Notes: a model not told the origin generated them from the letters alone. Positions 15,088 through 23,181 are shown, counted from the stretch's first letter. The stretch is DNA of 24,400 bases from SHZI01 sp964407855 (GCA_964407855.1 CAYOXI010000039.1:1-24400); one strand, 5' to 3'. A program made the numbers and translations.

Positions 15088-15762
15088 CTATGCGACGATC
15101 AGGCGGTAGCCGGCCCCGGCCGCGGTCTGCAGGATCTGCGGTTCCGCCGGATTGATCTCGATTTTCTGCCGCAGGCGGTGCACCAGCTGCTTCAGTAACT
15201 GACGGTCGCCGGCACCCCGGTGTCCCCAGACCTGGAGCAGCAGGCGGTCCGAGCTGACCGTGTGTCCGGCATTGACCAGCAGTACCTGCAGCAGCCGCAA
15301 CTCGAGCTTGGTCAGGCGCACCGGCAGGGCACTGCCGATCTGCAGGCTGTGGTCTTCCAGGTCCAGGCGCAGACGTCCGGCGTTCATCGGTGAACTCGAT
15401 TCCAGTCCGGCCCGCCGGAGCAGCGCCTTGACCCTCGCCAGCAGCGTCCGCGGGCTGAAGGGCTTGTTCAGGTAGTCGTCGGCACCAAGCTCGAGGGCGC
15501 GGACGAGATCCTCCTCTTCGCCCCGGACCGTCAGCATCATCACGGGGGTGCGGGAGCGCCGCCGGACCTCCTCGCAGACCTGGAAGCCGGACTGGCCCGG
15601 CATGTTGATGTCGAGTATGAGCAGGTCAGGCGACTCGTCGGCAAAGAGCCGCAACGCCGACGGTCCATCCGGTGCCTTGATCACGAGGTAGCCGGACTGG
15701 GTCAGCGCAAAGGCCACCAGCTCCAGCAGGTCCCGGTCGTCGTCGGCAATCAGGATCTTCAT
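15088..15762 (-). CDS. OmpR/PhoB-family response regulator of the sulfate operon
   Basis: A 224-residue two-domain regulator. The receiver domain has the acidic pocket (IADDDRD, residues 5-11), phosphoacceptor Asp51 (LLILDINMPG), a conserved Thr/Ser in MMLTVRGEE and Lys in LNKPFSPRTLL. The C-terminal winged helix (about 125-224) ends RLRQKIEINPAEPQILQTA followed by GYRLI, as in OmpR/PhoB proteins. Its ATG overlaps the histidine kinase stop, so kinase and regulator are translationally coupled. Being last in the cysA-cysT-cysW-kinase operon suggests that it controls sulfate uptake or reports sulfur status. This is inference from context; its binding sites are unknown. Confidence 0.95.
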   Translation of the reverse strand: MKILIADDDRDLLELVAFALTQSGYLVIKAPDGPSALRLFADESPDLLILDINMPGQSGFQVCEEVRRRSRTPVMMLTVRGEEEDLVRALELGADDYLNKPFSPRTLLARVKALLRRAGLESSSPMNAGRLRLDLEDHSLQIGSALPVRLTKLELRLLQVLLVNAGHTVSSDRLLLQVWGHRGAGDRQLLKQLVHRLRQKIEINPAEPQILQTAAGAGYRLIVA

Positions 15763-17888
15763 GAAGCCGCGATCGCGGGCAACTGCACTGAGAACCGGGT
15801 GCGACCTGCCGTGGTCCTGCCCGCACTGACCTTGCCGCCGTGCCGCTCGACGATGGATTTAACGATCCACAGCCCGAGCCCCAGCCCGGTGGGTTCCGGT
15901 TCCTGGTCCTTGCCACGGTAGAAGCGCTCGAACAGCGCGCCGTCGGCGAGATCCGGCACGCCGTCGCCCTCGTCCTCGACCCAGGCCGTCACCATACCGT
16001 TCTCCGCCCGGGCCCCGATGCGGATCGTGGACTGCTCAGGGGCGAACTTGCTGGCGTTCGCCAGCAGGTTCACGAAGACCTGGGTCAGGCGCGGCCCGTC
16101 GCCGTCGATGACGGGCAGGTCGGAGGGCAGCTCGACGAGGAGGATCTGGCCCCGCTGGGTCATCAGCGCCTCGATCAGCCCCCGGGCCTGCGCAACCACG
16201 TCATCCAGCGATATGGACTGGTGGCGCACGTCCAGCTGACCGGACTCGATGCGGACGCTCTCCAGCAGATTGTCTATCAGGCGCGTGAGGCGGACAGTGC
16301 CGCGCTGGAGCGAGAGCACGAGGTCACGGCGATCGCCGGGCGCGAGCTCATCCAGCCCCCCCAGCAGCAGCTCGATGGAGGCCAGCTGGGCCGCCAGCGG
16401 TGTGCGAAACTCATGCGAGATATTCGCCAGTACGGAATCCCGCGCACGCCGCACGCCTTCCAGCTCGGTTTCATCCCGGATCACCTGCACCTGGAGGTCC
16501 CCCGCCATCGGCGCACTGGTAACCACCGCCGTGCGCGGCGGGCCGGTGCCGGGCTCAAGACGTTCGGTTGACCGCGCCGTCCCCTCCTGCCGGGCTCGCA
16601 GGATGGGGCAGTCAGCGGTGTCACACGGCCGCACACCATCCGTGGACCTGGGCTGCAGCACATCACCGCAGAACCGGCCCACAGCCTCACTGGCCGAAAC
16701 GCCCAGCAGTTCGGCAGCACGCGGATTCAGGTACCGGATACGCCGTTCCCTGTCCACGGCATAAACGCCCTCGACAATGCCGTCGAGTACCGCCTGGGCC
16801 TCGGCTTCCCGGCTACGCAGCGCTCCGCTCACGTCCACCAGGCTCTGGCGCATTTCCTCCATCGTGCGGGCCAGTGCGCCGACCTCGGCGGGGCCCCTGG
16901 TGGGGATCGAGGTGGAAAAATCTCCCTGCCGGAGGCGGTTGGCGGCCCCGGTCAGATCCCGGACCGGGCTCGCGACCCACTGACCCAGTGCTACACCCAC
17001 GAGTCCGGCGAGTACGGCCAGTCCGAGCGCGATCAGCACGAGGCGCCGGATCAACCGGTCCACGGAGGAGGAAACCGTGGCCACCGGCAGCCTGGCTTCT
17101 ATCAGGCCGATCGGCTCGCCGGTCGAGGCAAACAACGGATAGCTGGCCGCATAGACGTTCAGGGCTTCAATCCGGCTGGCCGTGAGCAGGCTGTTGGCCA
17201 GGGCCACGGTGTGCAGTGGCGTGAACTGGTCGGCGCGCTCGTCCGCGAAGCTGTTGTAGCCGAGCAGGCGTACGCCCACGCCCGCCTTCTTGCCGAGGTT
17301 CCGGGCAACTTCCTCGTTCAGTGCGACTACGACGATCAGCCGGGCTGCCGGTGCCGCGGTCGAACCTGCCGCAATTGTGGCAGCGCCACCAGCCAGCGGA
17401 TCGCTGGCGTCCATTGGTGCGATCAGGAGCCGCTCCCCCTGCTCGTCAGCGGCCGCCAGGATATCCTCCCAGGGTAGTGTCTCGCCAACCAGAATCGGTG
17501 CACTGCCTGGAGCAGAGAGGGCGCAGCCGTCGATGCCTTCCGACCGGCAGACCCGCTGGAGGAGGGTCTGCAGGGAACGTACCCGCTGCTCCCGCCAGAG
17601 CCGCTGGAGGGTCGGGCGGTCCGCGATGTTCCTGGCCTGGTTGAGGGTCTCGTCGGCGATCCCCCGGACATCTTCCCTGACCGTTGCCGCCGCCACCTGG
17701 ACACGTGCCAGGCCCTGATCGTCGGCCAGGTCGCGCAGCAGATCGATGGCACTCCATGAGATGCCGAAGATCACCAGCACCACGAGGCTGATGTTGATGG
17801 CAGCCAGCAGTCCGGCCAGGCTCAGTGTCCCTGGCCCCTGCCCGCCAGTGCCCCGTATGCTGCGCAGCCTGTCGCGCCAGTCAGCCAT
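15759..17888 (-). CDS. Membrane sensor histidine kinase (HAMP-PAS-HisKA-HATPase) of the sulfate operon
   Basis: A 709-residue kinase. TM1 is at about 25-46, a periplasmic sensor region at 47-280, TM2 at 281-303, HAMP at 304-356, and PAS at about 360-475. HisKA carries His492 (NISHEFRTPLA). The HATPase domain has its N box (VNLLANASKFAP), G1 (VEDEGDGVPD) and G2 (GLGLGLWIVKSI). The sensor region resembles a double-Cache-like module (inference from length and pattern). The PAS domain contains three cysteines in a compact stretch (Cys407, Cys422, Cys427; FCGDV...RPCDTADCPIL), possibly redox- or metal-responsive. The gene starts 3 nt after the cysW stop and overlaps the response regulator start, so it is firmly in the sulfate operon. 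Confidence 0.94.
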   Translation of the reverse strand: MADWRDRLRSIRGTGGQGPGTLSLAGLLAAINISLVVLVIFGISWSAIDLLRDLADDQGLARVQVAAATVREDVRGIADETLNQARNIADRPTLQRLWREQRVRSLQTLLQRVCRSEGIDGCALSAPGSAPILVGETLPWEDILAAADEQGERLLIAPMDASDPLAGGAATIAAGSTAAPAARLIVVVALNEEVARNLGKKAGVGVRLLGYNSFADERADQFTPLHTVALANSLLTASRIEALNVYAASYPLFASTGEPIGLIEARLPVATVSSSVDRLIRRLVLIALGLAVLAGLVGVALGQWVASPVRDLTGAANRLRQGDFSTSIPTRGPAEVGALARTMEEMRQSLVDVSGALRSREAEAQAVLDGIVEGVYAVDRERRIRYLNPRAAELLGVSASEAVGRFCGDVLQPRSTDGVRPCDTADCPILRARQEGTARSTERLEPGTGPPRTAVVTSAPMAGDLQVQVIRDETELEGVRRARDSVLANISHEFRTPLAAQLASIELLLGGLDELAPGDRRDLVLSLQRGTVRLTRLIDNLLESVRIESGQLDVRHQSISLDDVVAQARGLIEALMTQRGQILLVELPSDLPVIDGDGPRLTQVFVNLLANASKFAPEQSTIRIGARAENGMVTAWVEDEGDGVPDLADGALFERFYRGKDQEPEPTGLGLGLWIVKSIVERHGGKVSAGRTTAGRTRFSVQLPAIAAS

Positions 17889-17891
17889 GAC

Positions 17892-18761
17892 TCAGTTCCG
17901 TACCCGCTCCGTCTGCCACTCGGCGAAGCTCTTCACGATCAGCGTGACCACGGCCAGCAGCGTCAGCAGCGAGGCGACCGCAAAGGCTGCAACGAAGGCA
18001 TACTCGTTGTAGAGAATCTCGATATGCAGTGGCATGGTGTTTGTCAATCCCCGAATGTGCCCCGAGACCACGGACACGGCGCCGAACTCGCCCATCGCCC
18101 GTGCATTGCACAGGATAACGCCGTAGATGAGTCCCCAGCGCACTTTGGGCAGGGTTACCCGGAAGAAGGTCATCAGCCCACTGGCACCGAGGGTAATGGC
18201 CGCCTCCTCCTCATCGTTGCCAAGCTGCTCCATCAGGGGAATCAGTTCCCGGGCCACGTACGGGAAAGTGACGAACAAGGTCGCCAGAACGATGCCGGGC
18301 AGGGCAAAGATTATGCTGATGTTGTTCTCGATCAGCCAGCTGCCGAACCAGCCCTGTGCGCCGAACAGCAGCACATAGATGAGTCCGGAGATGATGGGTG
18401 ACACGGCGAACGGCAGGTCGACCAGGGTAATCAGCAGGCTCTTGCCCCGGAACTCGAATTTGGCGATGGCCCAGGCGGCGGCGATGCCGAACAGGGTATT
18501 GACCGGCACGACTATGCCGGCGACGAGGAGCGTAAGGCGAATGGCCGCCCAGGTGTCCACGTCGGAGAAACTCTCCAGGTAGGTGCTGATCCCCTTGCCG
18601 AGCGCGGTAACAAACACTACGGCAATCGGAGCAAGGAGGAGGGCGGCGAGAAAGCCCACCGATACCGTGATGAAGATCCACCGGACCAGCGCCACCCGCA
18701 GGCTTCCGCGCCCCGGGCGGCGGGCCAGTTCGGCGACGGCAGCAGTCCCGACCCCGGCCAT
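17892..18761 (-). CDS. cysW: Sulfate ABC transporter permease CysW
   Basis: A 289-residue inner-membrane permease with about six TM helices. The cytoplasmic EAA loop that contacts CysA is visible (EEEAAITLGASGLMTFFRVT followed by LPKVRWG). The segments DLPFAVSPIISGLIYVLLFG and CNARAMGEFGAVSVVSGHIRG are typical of CysW. It pairs with CysT to form the sulfate channel. The start overlaps the last base of the cysT stop, and the kinase gene begins 3 nt after its own stop. The N-terminus is slightly extended by a basic stretch before TM1. CysW and CysT are told apart by order and by these motifs, with good confidence. Confidence 0.94.
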   Translation of the reverse strand: MAGVGTAAVAELARRPGRGSLRVALVRWIFITVSVGFLAALLLAPIAVVFVTALGKGISTYLESFSDVDTWAAIRLTLLVAGIVVPVNTLFGIAAAWAIAKFEFRGKSLLITLVDLPFAVSPIISGLIYVLLFGAQGWFGSWLIENNISIIFALPGIVLATLFVTFPYVARELIPLMEQLGNDEEEAAITLGASGLMTFFRVTLPKVRWGLIYGVILCNARAMGEFGAVSVVSGHIRGLTNTMPLHIEILYNEYAFVAAFAVASLLTLLAVVTLIVKSFAEWQTERVRN

Positions 18762-19600
18762 CAGCGCCTGCTCCCCACCTGGCGACGCCGTCCCCAGGTC
18801 TGCACCAGATTGATCGACAGCAGCATCACGAAGGACATGGCCAGCATCACGAAGCCCAGAGCGGCGGCGCCGTTGTAGTCGAATTCCTCCAGCTTGATGA
18901 CGATGAGCAGAGGCGTGATCTCGGTCTTCATCGGCAGGTTGCCGGCAATGAATATCACTGAGCCGTACTCACCCACTGCCCGGGCGAACGCCAGGGTAAA
19001 TCCCGAGGCCAGGGCAGGGAAGACGGTGGGGAAGATAATGCGGCGAAAGATATACAGTGGTGAGGCACCCAGGATCTCGGCGGCGTCTTCCAGATCCCGC
19101 TGTACCTCGAGCAGGGAGGGCTGTACCGACCTGACGACAAACGGCAGGCCGATCAGTGTCAGAGCCACGGTGACGCCCAGCCAGCTGTAGGCCACCTTGA
19201 TGCCCAGCGGTTCCAGGTACTGGCCAATCCAGCCGTTGCCGGCGAAGACCGACGCCAGCGCAATGCCGGATACCGCTGTCGGCAGCGCGAAAGGCAGGTC
19301 GATCAGCGCATCCAGGATCCGCCGGCCGGGAAAGTCATAGCGCACCAGCGTCCAGGCGACAATAAAGCCAAATACGGCGTTGATGAGTGCCGCGACCAAC
19401 GATGCCCCGAAGGACAGCCGGTAGGACGCCATCGCCCGCGGGTCCGTCACCACATCGATGAATTCGGCCCAGCCCATGCTGGCGGTCTTCAGGATCAGGG
19501 CGGCCAGCGGCAGCAGGACAATGGCGCTGAGGAAGAACGTCGAGAAGCCCAGCGTGAGGCCGAAGCCGGGCAGGACGCTGGGCTCGCGAAAGGGGCGCAC
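18761..19600 (-). CDS. cysT: Sulfate ABC transporter permease CysT (CysU)
   Basis: A 279-residue permease. CysT hallmarks are PGFGLTLGFSTFFLSAIVLL at the N-terminus, DLPFALPTAVSGIALASVF in the middle, and the EAA loop DLEDAAEILGASPLYIFRRI followed by IFPTVFPAL. The start is GTG at 19600, 6 nt after the cysA stop. It overlaps cysW by one base. It forms the transmembrane pore with CysW and receives sulfate from Sbp, driven by CysA. Confidence 0.94.
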   Translation of the reverse strand: MRPFREPSVLPGFGLTLGFSTFFLSAIVLLPLAALILKTASMGWAEFIDVVTDPRAMASYRLSFGASLVAALINAVFGFIVAWTLVRYDFPGRRILDALIDLPFALPTAVSGIALASVFAGNGWIGQYLEPLGIKVAYSWLGVTVALTLIGLPFVVRSVQPSLLEVQRDLEDAAEILGASPLYIFRRIIFPTVFPALASGFTLAFARAVGEYGSVIFIAGNLPMKTEITPLLIVIKLEEFDYNGAAALGFVMLAMSFVMLLSINLVQTWGRRRQVGSRR

Positions 19601-19606
19601 CGGCAG

Positions 19607-21328
19607 TCAGGCCAGCAGCACTGGCCAGCCCGGGGACTGGGTCAGGAGTGCCTCGAAGTTCTCCGGCAGGGAACCGGGCTCCGGCAAACCGAGGATCAGC
19701 ATGTGGCCTGGCTGGGTGCGAAGTTCGCGCAGGAGTTCCGGAATGCGATCGCCAAAACGCAGCTCTGTGCGGACATCCAGGCCATGGCCGGCCTGTGCCT
19801 CGGAGCGGACATCCAGCAGCTGGCGGACACCGGCGGTACGGGCCCTTTCCGGAATCTGGGCCGGCAGGATGCCGAGGAATACGGCCTCGGCTGGGACATG
19901 CCGGAGAAGGCTGGCCGTTACAGCCAGCGTGGCGCGCCGGGCCACCTGGCCGACGAAGTGCACCAGCACGCGGGTCGGGGCGCCGGATTCCGGCGGCAGG
20001 CACAGCACGGGAAAGGCGCCGCGGCTGAGCAATTGCCGGACCTGGGCCGGGCAATCCGGGCCGGTCGAGACCACCGCCACGCCCGGCGGAGGGGCCGCAG
20101 TTCCTCCGTGGGCGTCGGCAAGGCCGAGGTTCGGATCCACCTGGCCCGAAAGCCGCGTCTGCATCCGGATTGCCAGGTCATTCAGCCAGCCGTTGGCCAG
20201 CAGGGTATCCCGGGCAGCGGCCGTATCGGCCCAGGCCGAGAAGCTGGAGAGGGGCGTGGGCAGAACATGTATACGCCGGGTGCCTACAGCGACCTGCTGC
20301 CCGGTGCGTAGCGGGAAGGACCGCTGGTCCGGCTGGGTGCGCGTGACATCGATGAGGACGGGCGAGGTGGCATCCTCGTCGCCTGTACTGCGCATGCGGA
20401 TGCGGAGTCGCTCAAGAGCCCCCGTGAACTGGATCTCCTCCACCATTCCATAACCCAGGAAACTCGTCATCAATGAGTCCCGGTCCGGCGCCAGGTCAGC
20501 CTCTTCGGGGCGCAGCATGGCCACGACCTCCTGTTCCCGGTAGGGCGAACTGCTGCCACCGGCAATCGATCCGGGTGTGGTCTCCCGGGCGCCACGCACC
20601 TCGCGGCGCAGCAGGAGATTGGCTGCACCAAGAAAGGTGGCCACAAAGCGCGAGGCGGGCCTCGTATACAGGTCCATTGGCCGACCGGCTTCCAGCAGCC
20701 GGCCGAAATTCATCACCCCGAGACGATCCCCAAGGGCGAAGGCTTCTTCCTGGTCGTGCGTGACGAGAATCGTGGTGATGCCGAGTTCCCGCTGGACAGC
20801 CCGGATTGTCCGGCGGAGCTCCTCGCGAATCTTGGCGTCGAGCGCGCCGAATGGCTCGTCAAGCAGCAGCACCTTGGGTTTGTGTGCCAGCGCCCGGGCG
20901 ACGGCCACGCGCTGCTGCTGGCCGCCGGACAACTGCGAAGGCAACCGGTCATCCATGCCCGCCAGACCGATCAGTTCAAGCAGTTCCTGCCGCCGCTTGC
21001 GCCGCTCGGCAGCCCCGACCCTGCGCACCCGCAGGGCGAACTCAATGTTGTCGGCGACGGTCATATGGCGGAACAGGGCGTAGTTCTGGAACACGAAGCC
21101 CACTTCGCGCTCGCGCGCCGAGACCTGGGTGACATCACGGCCGAAGAGCGTGATGCGGCCGTGATCCACCTCGGTCAGGCCCGCGATGGCACGCAGCAGG
21201 GTGCTCTTGCCGCTGCCGCTGGGACCCAGCAGGACGAAGAACTCACCCTCGGTGATGGCCAGCGATACGTCGTTGACCACCGGGTTGCCCTGGTACTGCT
21301 TGGTGATCTGGTCGAGGGTGATGGACAT
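19607..21328 (-). CDS. cysA: Sulfate ABC transporter ATPase CysA with C-terminal Usp-like extension
   Basis: At 573 residues this is about 200 longer than usual CysA (about 350). The ATPase is complete: Walker A GPSGSGKS (35-42), Q-loop Gln81, signature LSGGQ (133-137), Walker B VLLLDEP (153-159) and His191. A TOBE-like regulatory domain follows (about 265-355). Residues 360-573 are additional. The last part (452-573) reads like a universal stress protein: strand TRVLVHF, a helix, strand AEAVFLGILP, then DVRTELRFGDRIPELLREL, MLILGLPEPG and a final strand WPVLLA. The Usp ATP-binding glycine pattern is not conserved. Residues 415-446 may be the remnant of a first Usp half. It heads the operon cysA-cysT-cysW-kinase-regulator and has no ribosome binding site. 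Confidence 0.93.
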   Translation of the reverse strand: MSITLDQITKQYQGNPVVNDVSLAITEGEFFVLLGPSGSGKSTLLRAIAGLTEVDHGRITLFGRDVTQVSAREREVGFVFQNYALFRHMTVADNIEFALRVRRVGAAERRKRRQELLELIGLAGMDDRLPSQLSGGQQQRVAVARALAHKPKVLLLDEPFGALDAKIREELRRTIRAVQRELGITTILVTHDQEEAFALGDRLGVMNFGRLLEAGRPMDLYTRPASRFVATFLGAANLLLRREVRGARETTPGSIAGGSSSPYREQEVVAMLRPEEADLAPDRDSLMTSFLGYGMVEEIQFTGALERLRIRMRSTGDEDATSPVLIDVTRTQPDQRSFPLRTGQQVAVGTRRIHVLPTPLSSFSAWADTAAARDTLLANGWLNDLAIRMQTRLSGQVDPNLGLADAHGGTAAPPPGVAVVSTGPDCPAQVRQLLSRGAFPVLCLPPESGAPTRVLVHFVGQVARRATLAVTASLLRHVPAEAVFLGILPAQIPERARTAGVRQLLDVRSEAQAGHGLDVRTELRFGDRIPELLRELRTQPGHMLILGLPEPGSLPENFEALLTQSPGWPVLLA

Positions 21329-21337
21329 GGGCCGGGC

Positions 21338-21367
21338 AGATTAGCGGCTCGCCGGTAGCACGGTCAG
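21338..21367 (-). promoter_or_regulatory. Candidate proximal promoter of the cysA operon
   Basis: On the minus strand, CTGACC (21367-21362), an 18-bp spacer and TAATCT (21343-21338), then 9 nt and the cysA ATG. The leader would be only a few nucleotides. No Shine-Dalgarno is present. Confidence 0.45.
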
Positions 21368-21388
21368 TTGCTGCCGGGTAACAATCCG

Positions 21389-21397
21389 GTTATAGCA
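21389..21397 (-). promoter_or_regulatory. Candidate distal extended -10 promoter of the cysA operon
   Basis: On the minus strand TGC is followed by TATAAC (21394-21389), five of six matches to consensus plus the extended TG. It lies just after the MFS stop. It would give a leader of about 50 nt. Confidence 0.45.
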
Positions 21398-21410
21398 GGG
21401 CCGGCTTGTT

Positions 21411-22721
21411 TCAGGGCGGGAGGGTCTGCCCGCGGGTTTCAACCACCAGCGGAATGAAGAGCAGCCCCACCAGCGGTACGAAGGCGACTGCGAAGAGGGC
21501 GTTGAGGATGACTGCCGGTGAGCCAGCGCCCGCGGCAGCGACTGCGCCGACCACGTAGGGGCCGGTAGCCGCGACCACCCGACCGATGTTGTAGCAGAAG
21601 CCGGACCCCGTGGCCCGGAGGCGGGTGGGGAAGAGCTCCGGCAGGTAATAGGTGAAGCTGCCGAACACGCCGAAGACGCTGAGGCCGATGAAGAAGTACA
21701 GGTAGAGTCGCAGCTCGTCGGGAACGTCGAGACCGAAGGTCGCCATGATGGAGAGCACGGCGATGGCGAAGTACGTCGCAAACATCGGCCGGCGCCCCAG
21801 GCGCTTGGCGATGGGCACGGTCAGCAGGGTTCCAATCAGGCCGCCGAGGTTGAAGCAGGTGGTCGCGATGGTCTTCCAGCTCTCCACCAGGGCGCTCGTT
21901 GCCAGCTTGTCCAGGCCGAGTGCCGCGGCCTCCGCCTGGCCCAGTGTCGCGGCGACGACCGGAATGAAGGCGTTGCAACTCCACCAGGTAAGCAGTGCAA
22001 CGAAGGTCATCAGCAGCGCACTGCGGGTGCGTGGCCAGAAGACCGGGCTGAAGAGTTCCCGGATCCGGGGTGGCGGCGCCTGGCTGGCGGCCTTCACCCA
22101 CCGTTCGGGCTCCTTGACGAACAGCCGGACGATGAAGGCGACCCCGGCTGGCAACAGGCCGAACAGCAGTACCACCCGCCAGCTGAATTCGGGGTCGTCC
22201 AGCAGCAGGTTGCCCGCAATCAGCGCGTTGACGCCGGTGGCGAGGAACAGGCCGAAAGGTGCAGCCGTATAGAGCAGGGCCCCGGCCTCAACCCGGTGCT
22301 CCTCATCGACCACTTCCGCTACCAGGGCGGCGCCGGCCGCCCACTCGCCGCCAATGCCGAGGCTGGCAATGATCCGGCAGGCCATCAGTTGCCAGATGTC
22401 GGTGACGAAGGCGCAGGCCGCCGTGCCAACTGCATAAATCACCATGGTGATCATGAGCGTGCGCCGCCGGCCGAAGCGATCGCTGATCGGACCGAAGATG
22501 ACGCCGCCCACGGCCCAGCCGATCAGGAAGATGGAGGTCAGCAGGCCAGTCCAGTAGAGGGTTGCGGCCCGGGCCTCGGGGGAGCCGAGGGGCAGTCCCA
22601 GCAGGGTGGGCACCGCATTGGGTGCCACGTAGTTGAAGAGCAGGCCATCGAAAACGTCGAAGCCCCAGCCCAGCCAGGCGGCAGCGAGAACGGTCCACTG
22701 ATAGCGGGTGAACTTGAGCAT
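21411..22721 (-). CDS. MFS transporter (metabolite:H+ symporter type), substrate unknown
   Basis: A 436-residue permease with about 12 TM helices. TM1 contains GWGFDVFDGLLF, with the acidic pair seen in aromatic-acid/carboxylate:H+ symporter-like MFS branches. The loop between TM2 and TM3 has the MFS signature GPISDRFGRRR, and TM4-TM5 contain RIIASLGIGGEWAAGAALVAE. A large cytoplasmic loop precedes TM7 (VKEPERWVKAASQAPPPRIR). An organic acid or similar metabolite is the best guess, but the substrate cannot be read. It is on the same strand as and 82 nt upstream of cysA, which has its own candidate promoters, so co-transcription is uncertain. It is divergent from the metal sensor gene. Confidence 0.9.
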   Translation of the reverse strand: MLKFTRYQWTVLAAAWLGWGFDVFDGLLFNYVAPNAVPTLLGLPLGSPEARAATLYWTGLLTSIFLIGWAVGGVIFGPISDRFGRRRTLMITMVIYAVGTAACAFVTDIWQLMACRIIASLGIGGEWAAGAALVAEVVDEEHRVEAGALLYTAAPFGLFLATGVNALIAGNLLLDDPEFSWRVVLLFGLLPAGVAFIVRLFVKEPERWVKAASQAPPPRIRELFSPVFWPRTRSALLMTFVALLTWWSCNAFIPVVAATLGQAEAAALGLDKLATSALVESWKTIATTCFNLGGLIGTLLTVPIAKRLGRRPMFATYFAIAVLSIMATFGLDVPDELRLYLYFFIGLSVFGVFGSFTYYLPELFPTRLRATGSGFCYNIGRVVAATGPYVVGAVAAAGAGSPAVILNALFAVAFVPLVGLLFIPLVVETRGQTLPP

Positions 22722-22730
22722 GCGCCGCGC

Positions 22731-22760
22731 ATGTTAGCAACAGGCCGGGCGACCTGTGAC
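22731..22760 (-). promoter_or_regulatory. Candidate promoter of the MFS gene, short-leader arrangement
   Basis: On the minus strand, GTCACA (22760-22755), an 18-bp spacer and TAACAT (22736-22731). The -10 is preceded by TGC (extended -10). The MFS ATG follows after 9 nt with no Shine-Dalgarno. TAACAT is identical to the box before the nuclease gene. Confidence 0.45.
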
Positions 22761-22789
22761 GGAGTTGCGTCCCCCGACCGGCTGGCCGG

Positions 22790-22818
22790 TTGACCTATCC
22801 CCTGGGGGGGGATAGGAT
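22790..22818 (+). promoter_or_regulatory. Promoter of the metal sensor/exporter operon
   Basis: -35 TTGACC (22790-22795), a 17-bp spacer and -10 TAGGAT (22813-22818). The expected start of transcription is near 22825, giving a leader of about 26 nt that carries AGGAAG (22838-22843), 7 nt before the ATG. The operator fills almost the whole spacer. Confidence 0.7.
22794..22816. promoter_or_regulatory. CsoR/RcnR-type operator (G-tract with AT-containing flanking inverted repeat)
   Basis: A CCTATCCCC arm at 22794-22802 and a perfectly complementary GGGGATAGG arm at 22808-22816 flank TGGGG, giving eight consecutive G. A G/C tract bordered by TAT/ATA is the known style of operators for this repressor family. 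It overlaps both -35 and -10, so bound apo-repressor should block RNA polymerase. Confidence 0.75.
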
Positions 22819-22850
22819 AAGCGGCGTTGACACTGCCAGGAAGCGCAGCC

Positions 22851-23168
22851 ATGCCGAGGAAGACGGCCGCCGTTCCAGCCCACAGCCATGCTCATGACCC
22901 CGCGACCCACCGTTCCCACCGGGACGTGGTCAACCGGCTCCGTCGCGCCACGGGTCATCTGCAGACCATCGCCGGCATGATCGAGTCAGGTCGGGAGTGC
23001 GGCGACATCGCCCAGCAGATGCATGCGGTAATCCGTGCCCTGGAAGAGGCCAAGTCCAAGCTCATCCATGACCACATCGAGCATTGCCTTGAGACTGCCG
23101 TCGGACCCGCCAGCCGTGAGCAGCGCGTCATCATTGGCGATTTCAAGAAGATCAGCCGCTACCTCTAG
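22851..23168 (+). CDS. CsoR/RcnR-family metal-sensing repressor
   Basis: A 105-residue, all-helical repressor of the DUF156 family: SHRDVVNRLRRATGHLQTIA, then MIESGRECGDIAQQMHAVIR, then IHDHIEHCLE. The metal positions can be placed by spacing: Cys50, His75 (+25) and Cys79 (+29), as in CsoR and the nickel sensor InrS. RcnR has His at the last position and FrmR lacks the Cys there. The N-terminus is His-rich (H11, H13, H15, H20, H23) and may supply the fourth ligand. The ATG at 22851 has a good ribosome binding site; an upstream in-frame TTG is rejected. It is followed after 13 nt by a CDF exporter, so it should repress exporter and itself until metal binds. Ni, Co or Cu are possible; Ni/Co is favoured by the exporter. 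Confidence 0.9.
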   Translation: MPRKTAAVPAHSHAHDPATHRSHRDVVNRLRRATGHLQTIAGMIESGRECGDIAQQMHAVIRALEEAKSKLIHDHIEHCLETAVGPASREQRVIIGDFKKISRYL

Positions 23169-23181
23169 GGAGATCGGACGG

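Noticed and set aside
23035..23181. N-terminal extension of the CDF exporter into the metal-sensor gene
   Set aside because: It overlaps the sensor in another frame; the ATG at 23182 has a ribosome binding site and normal spacing.
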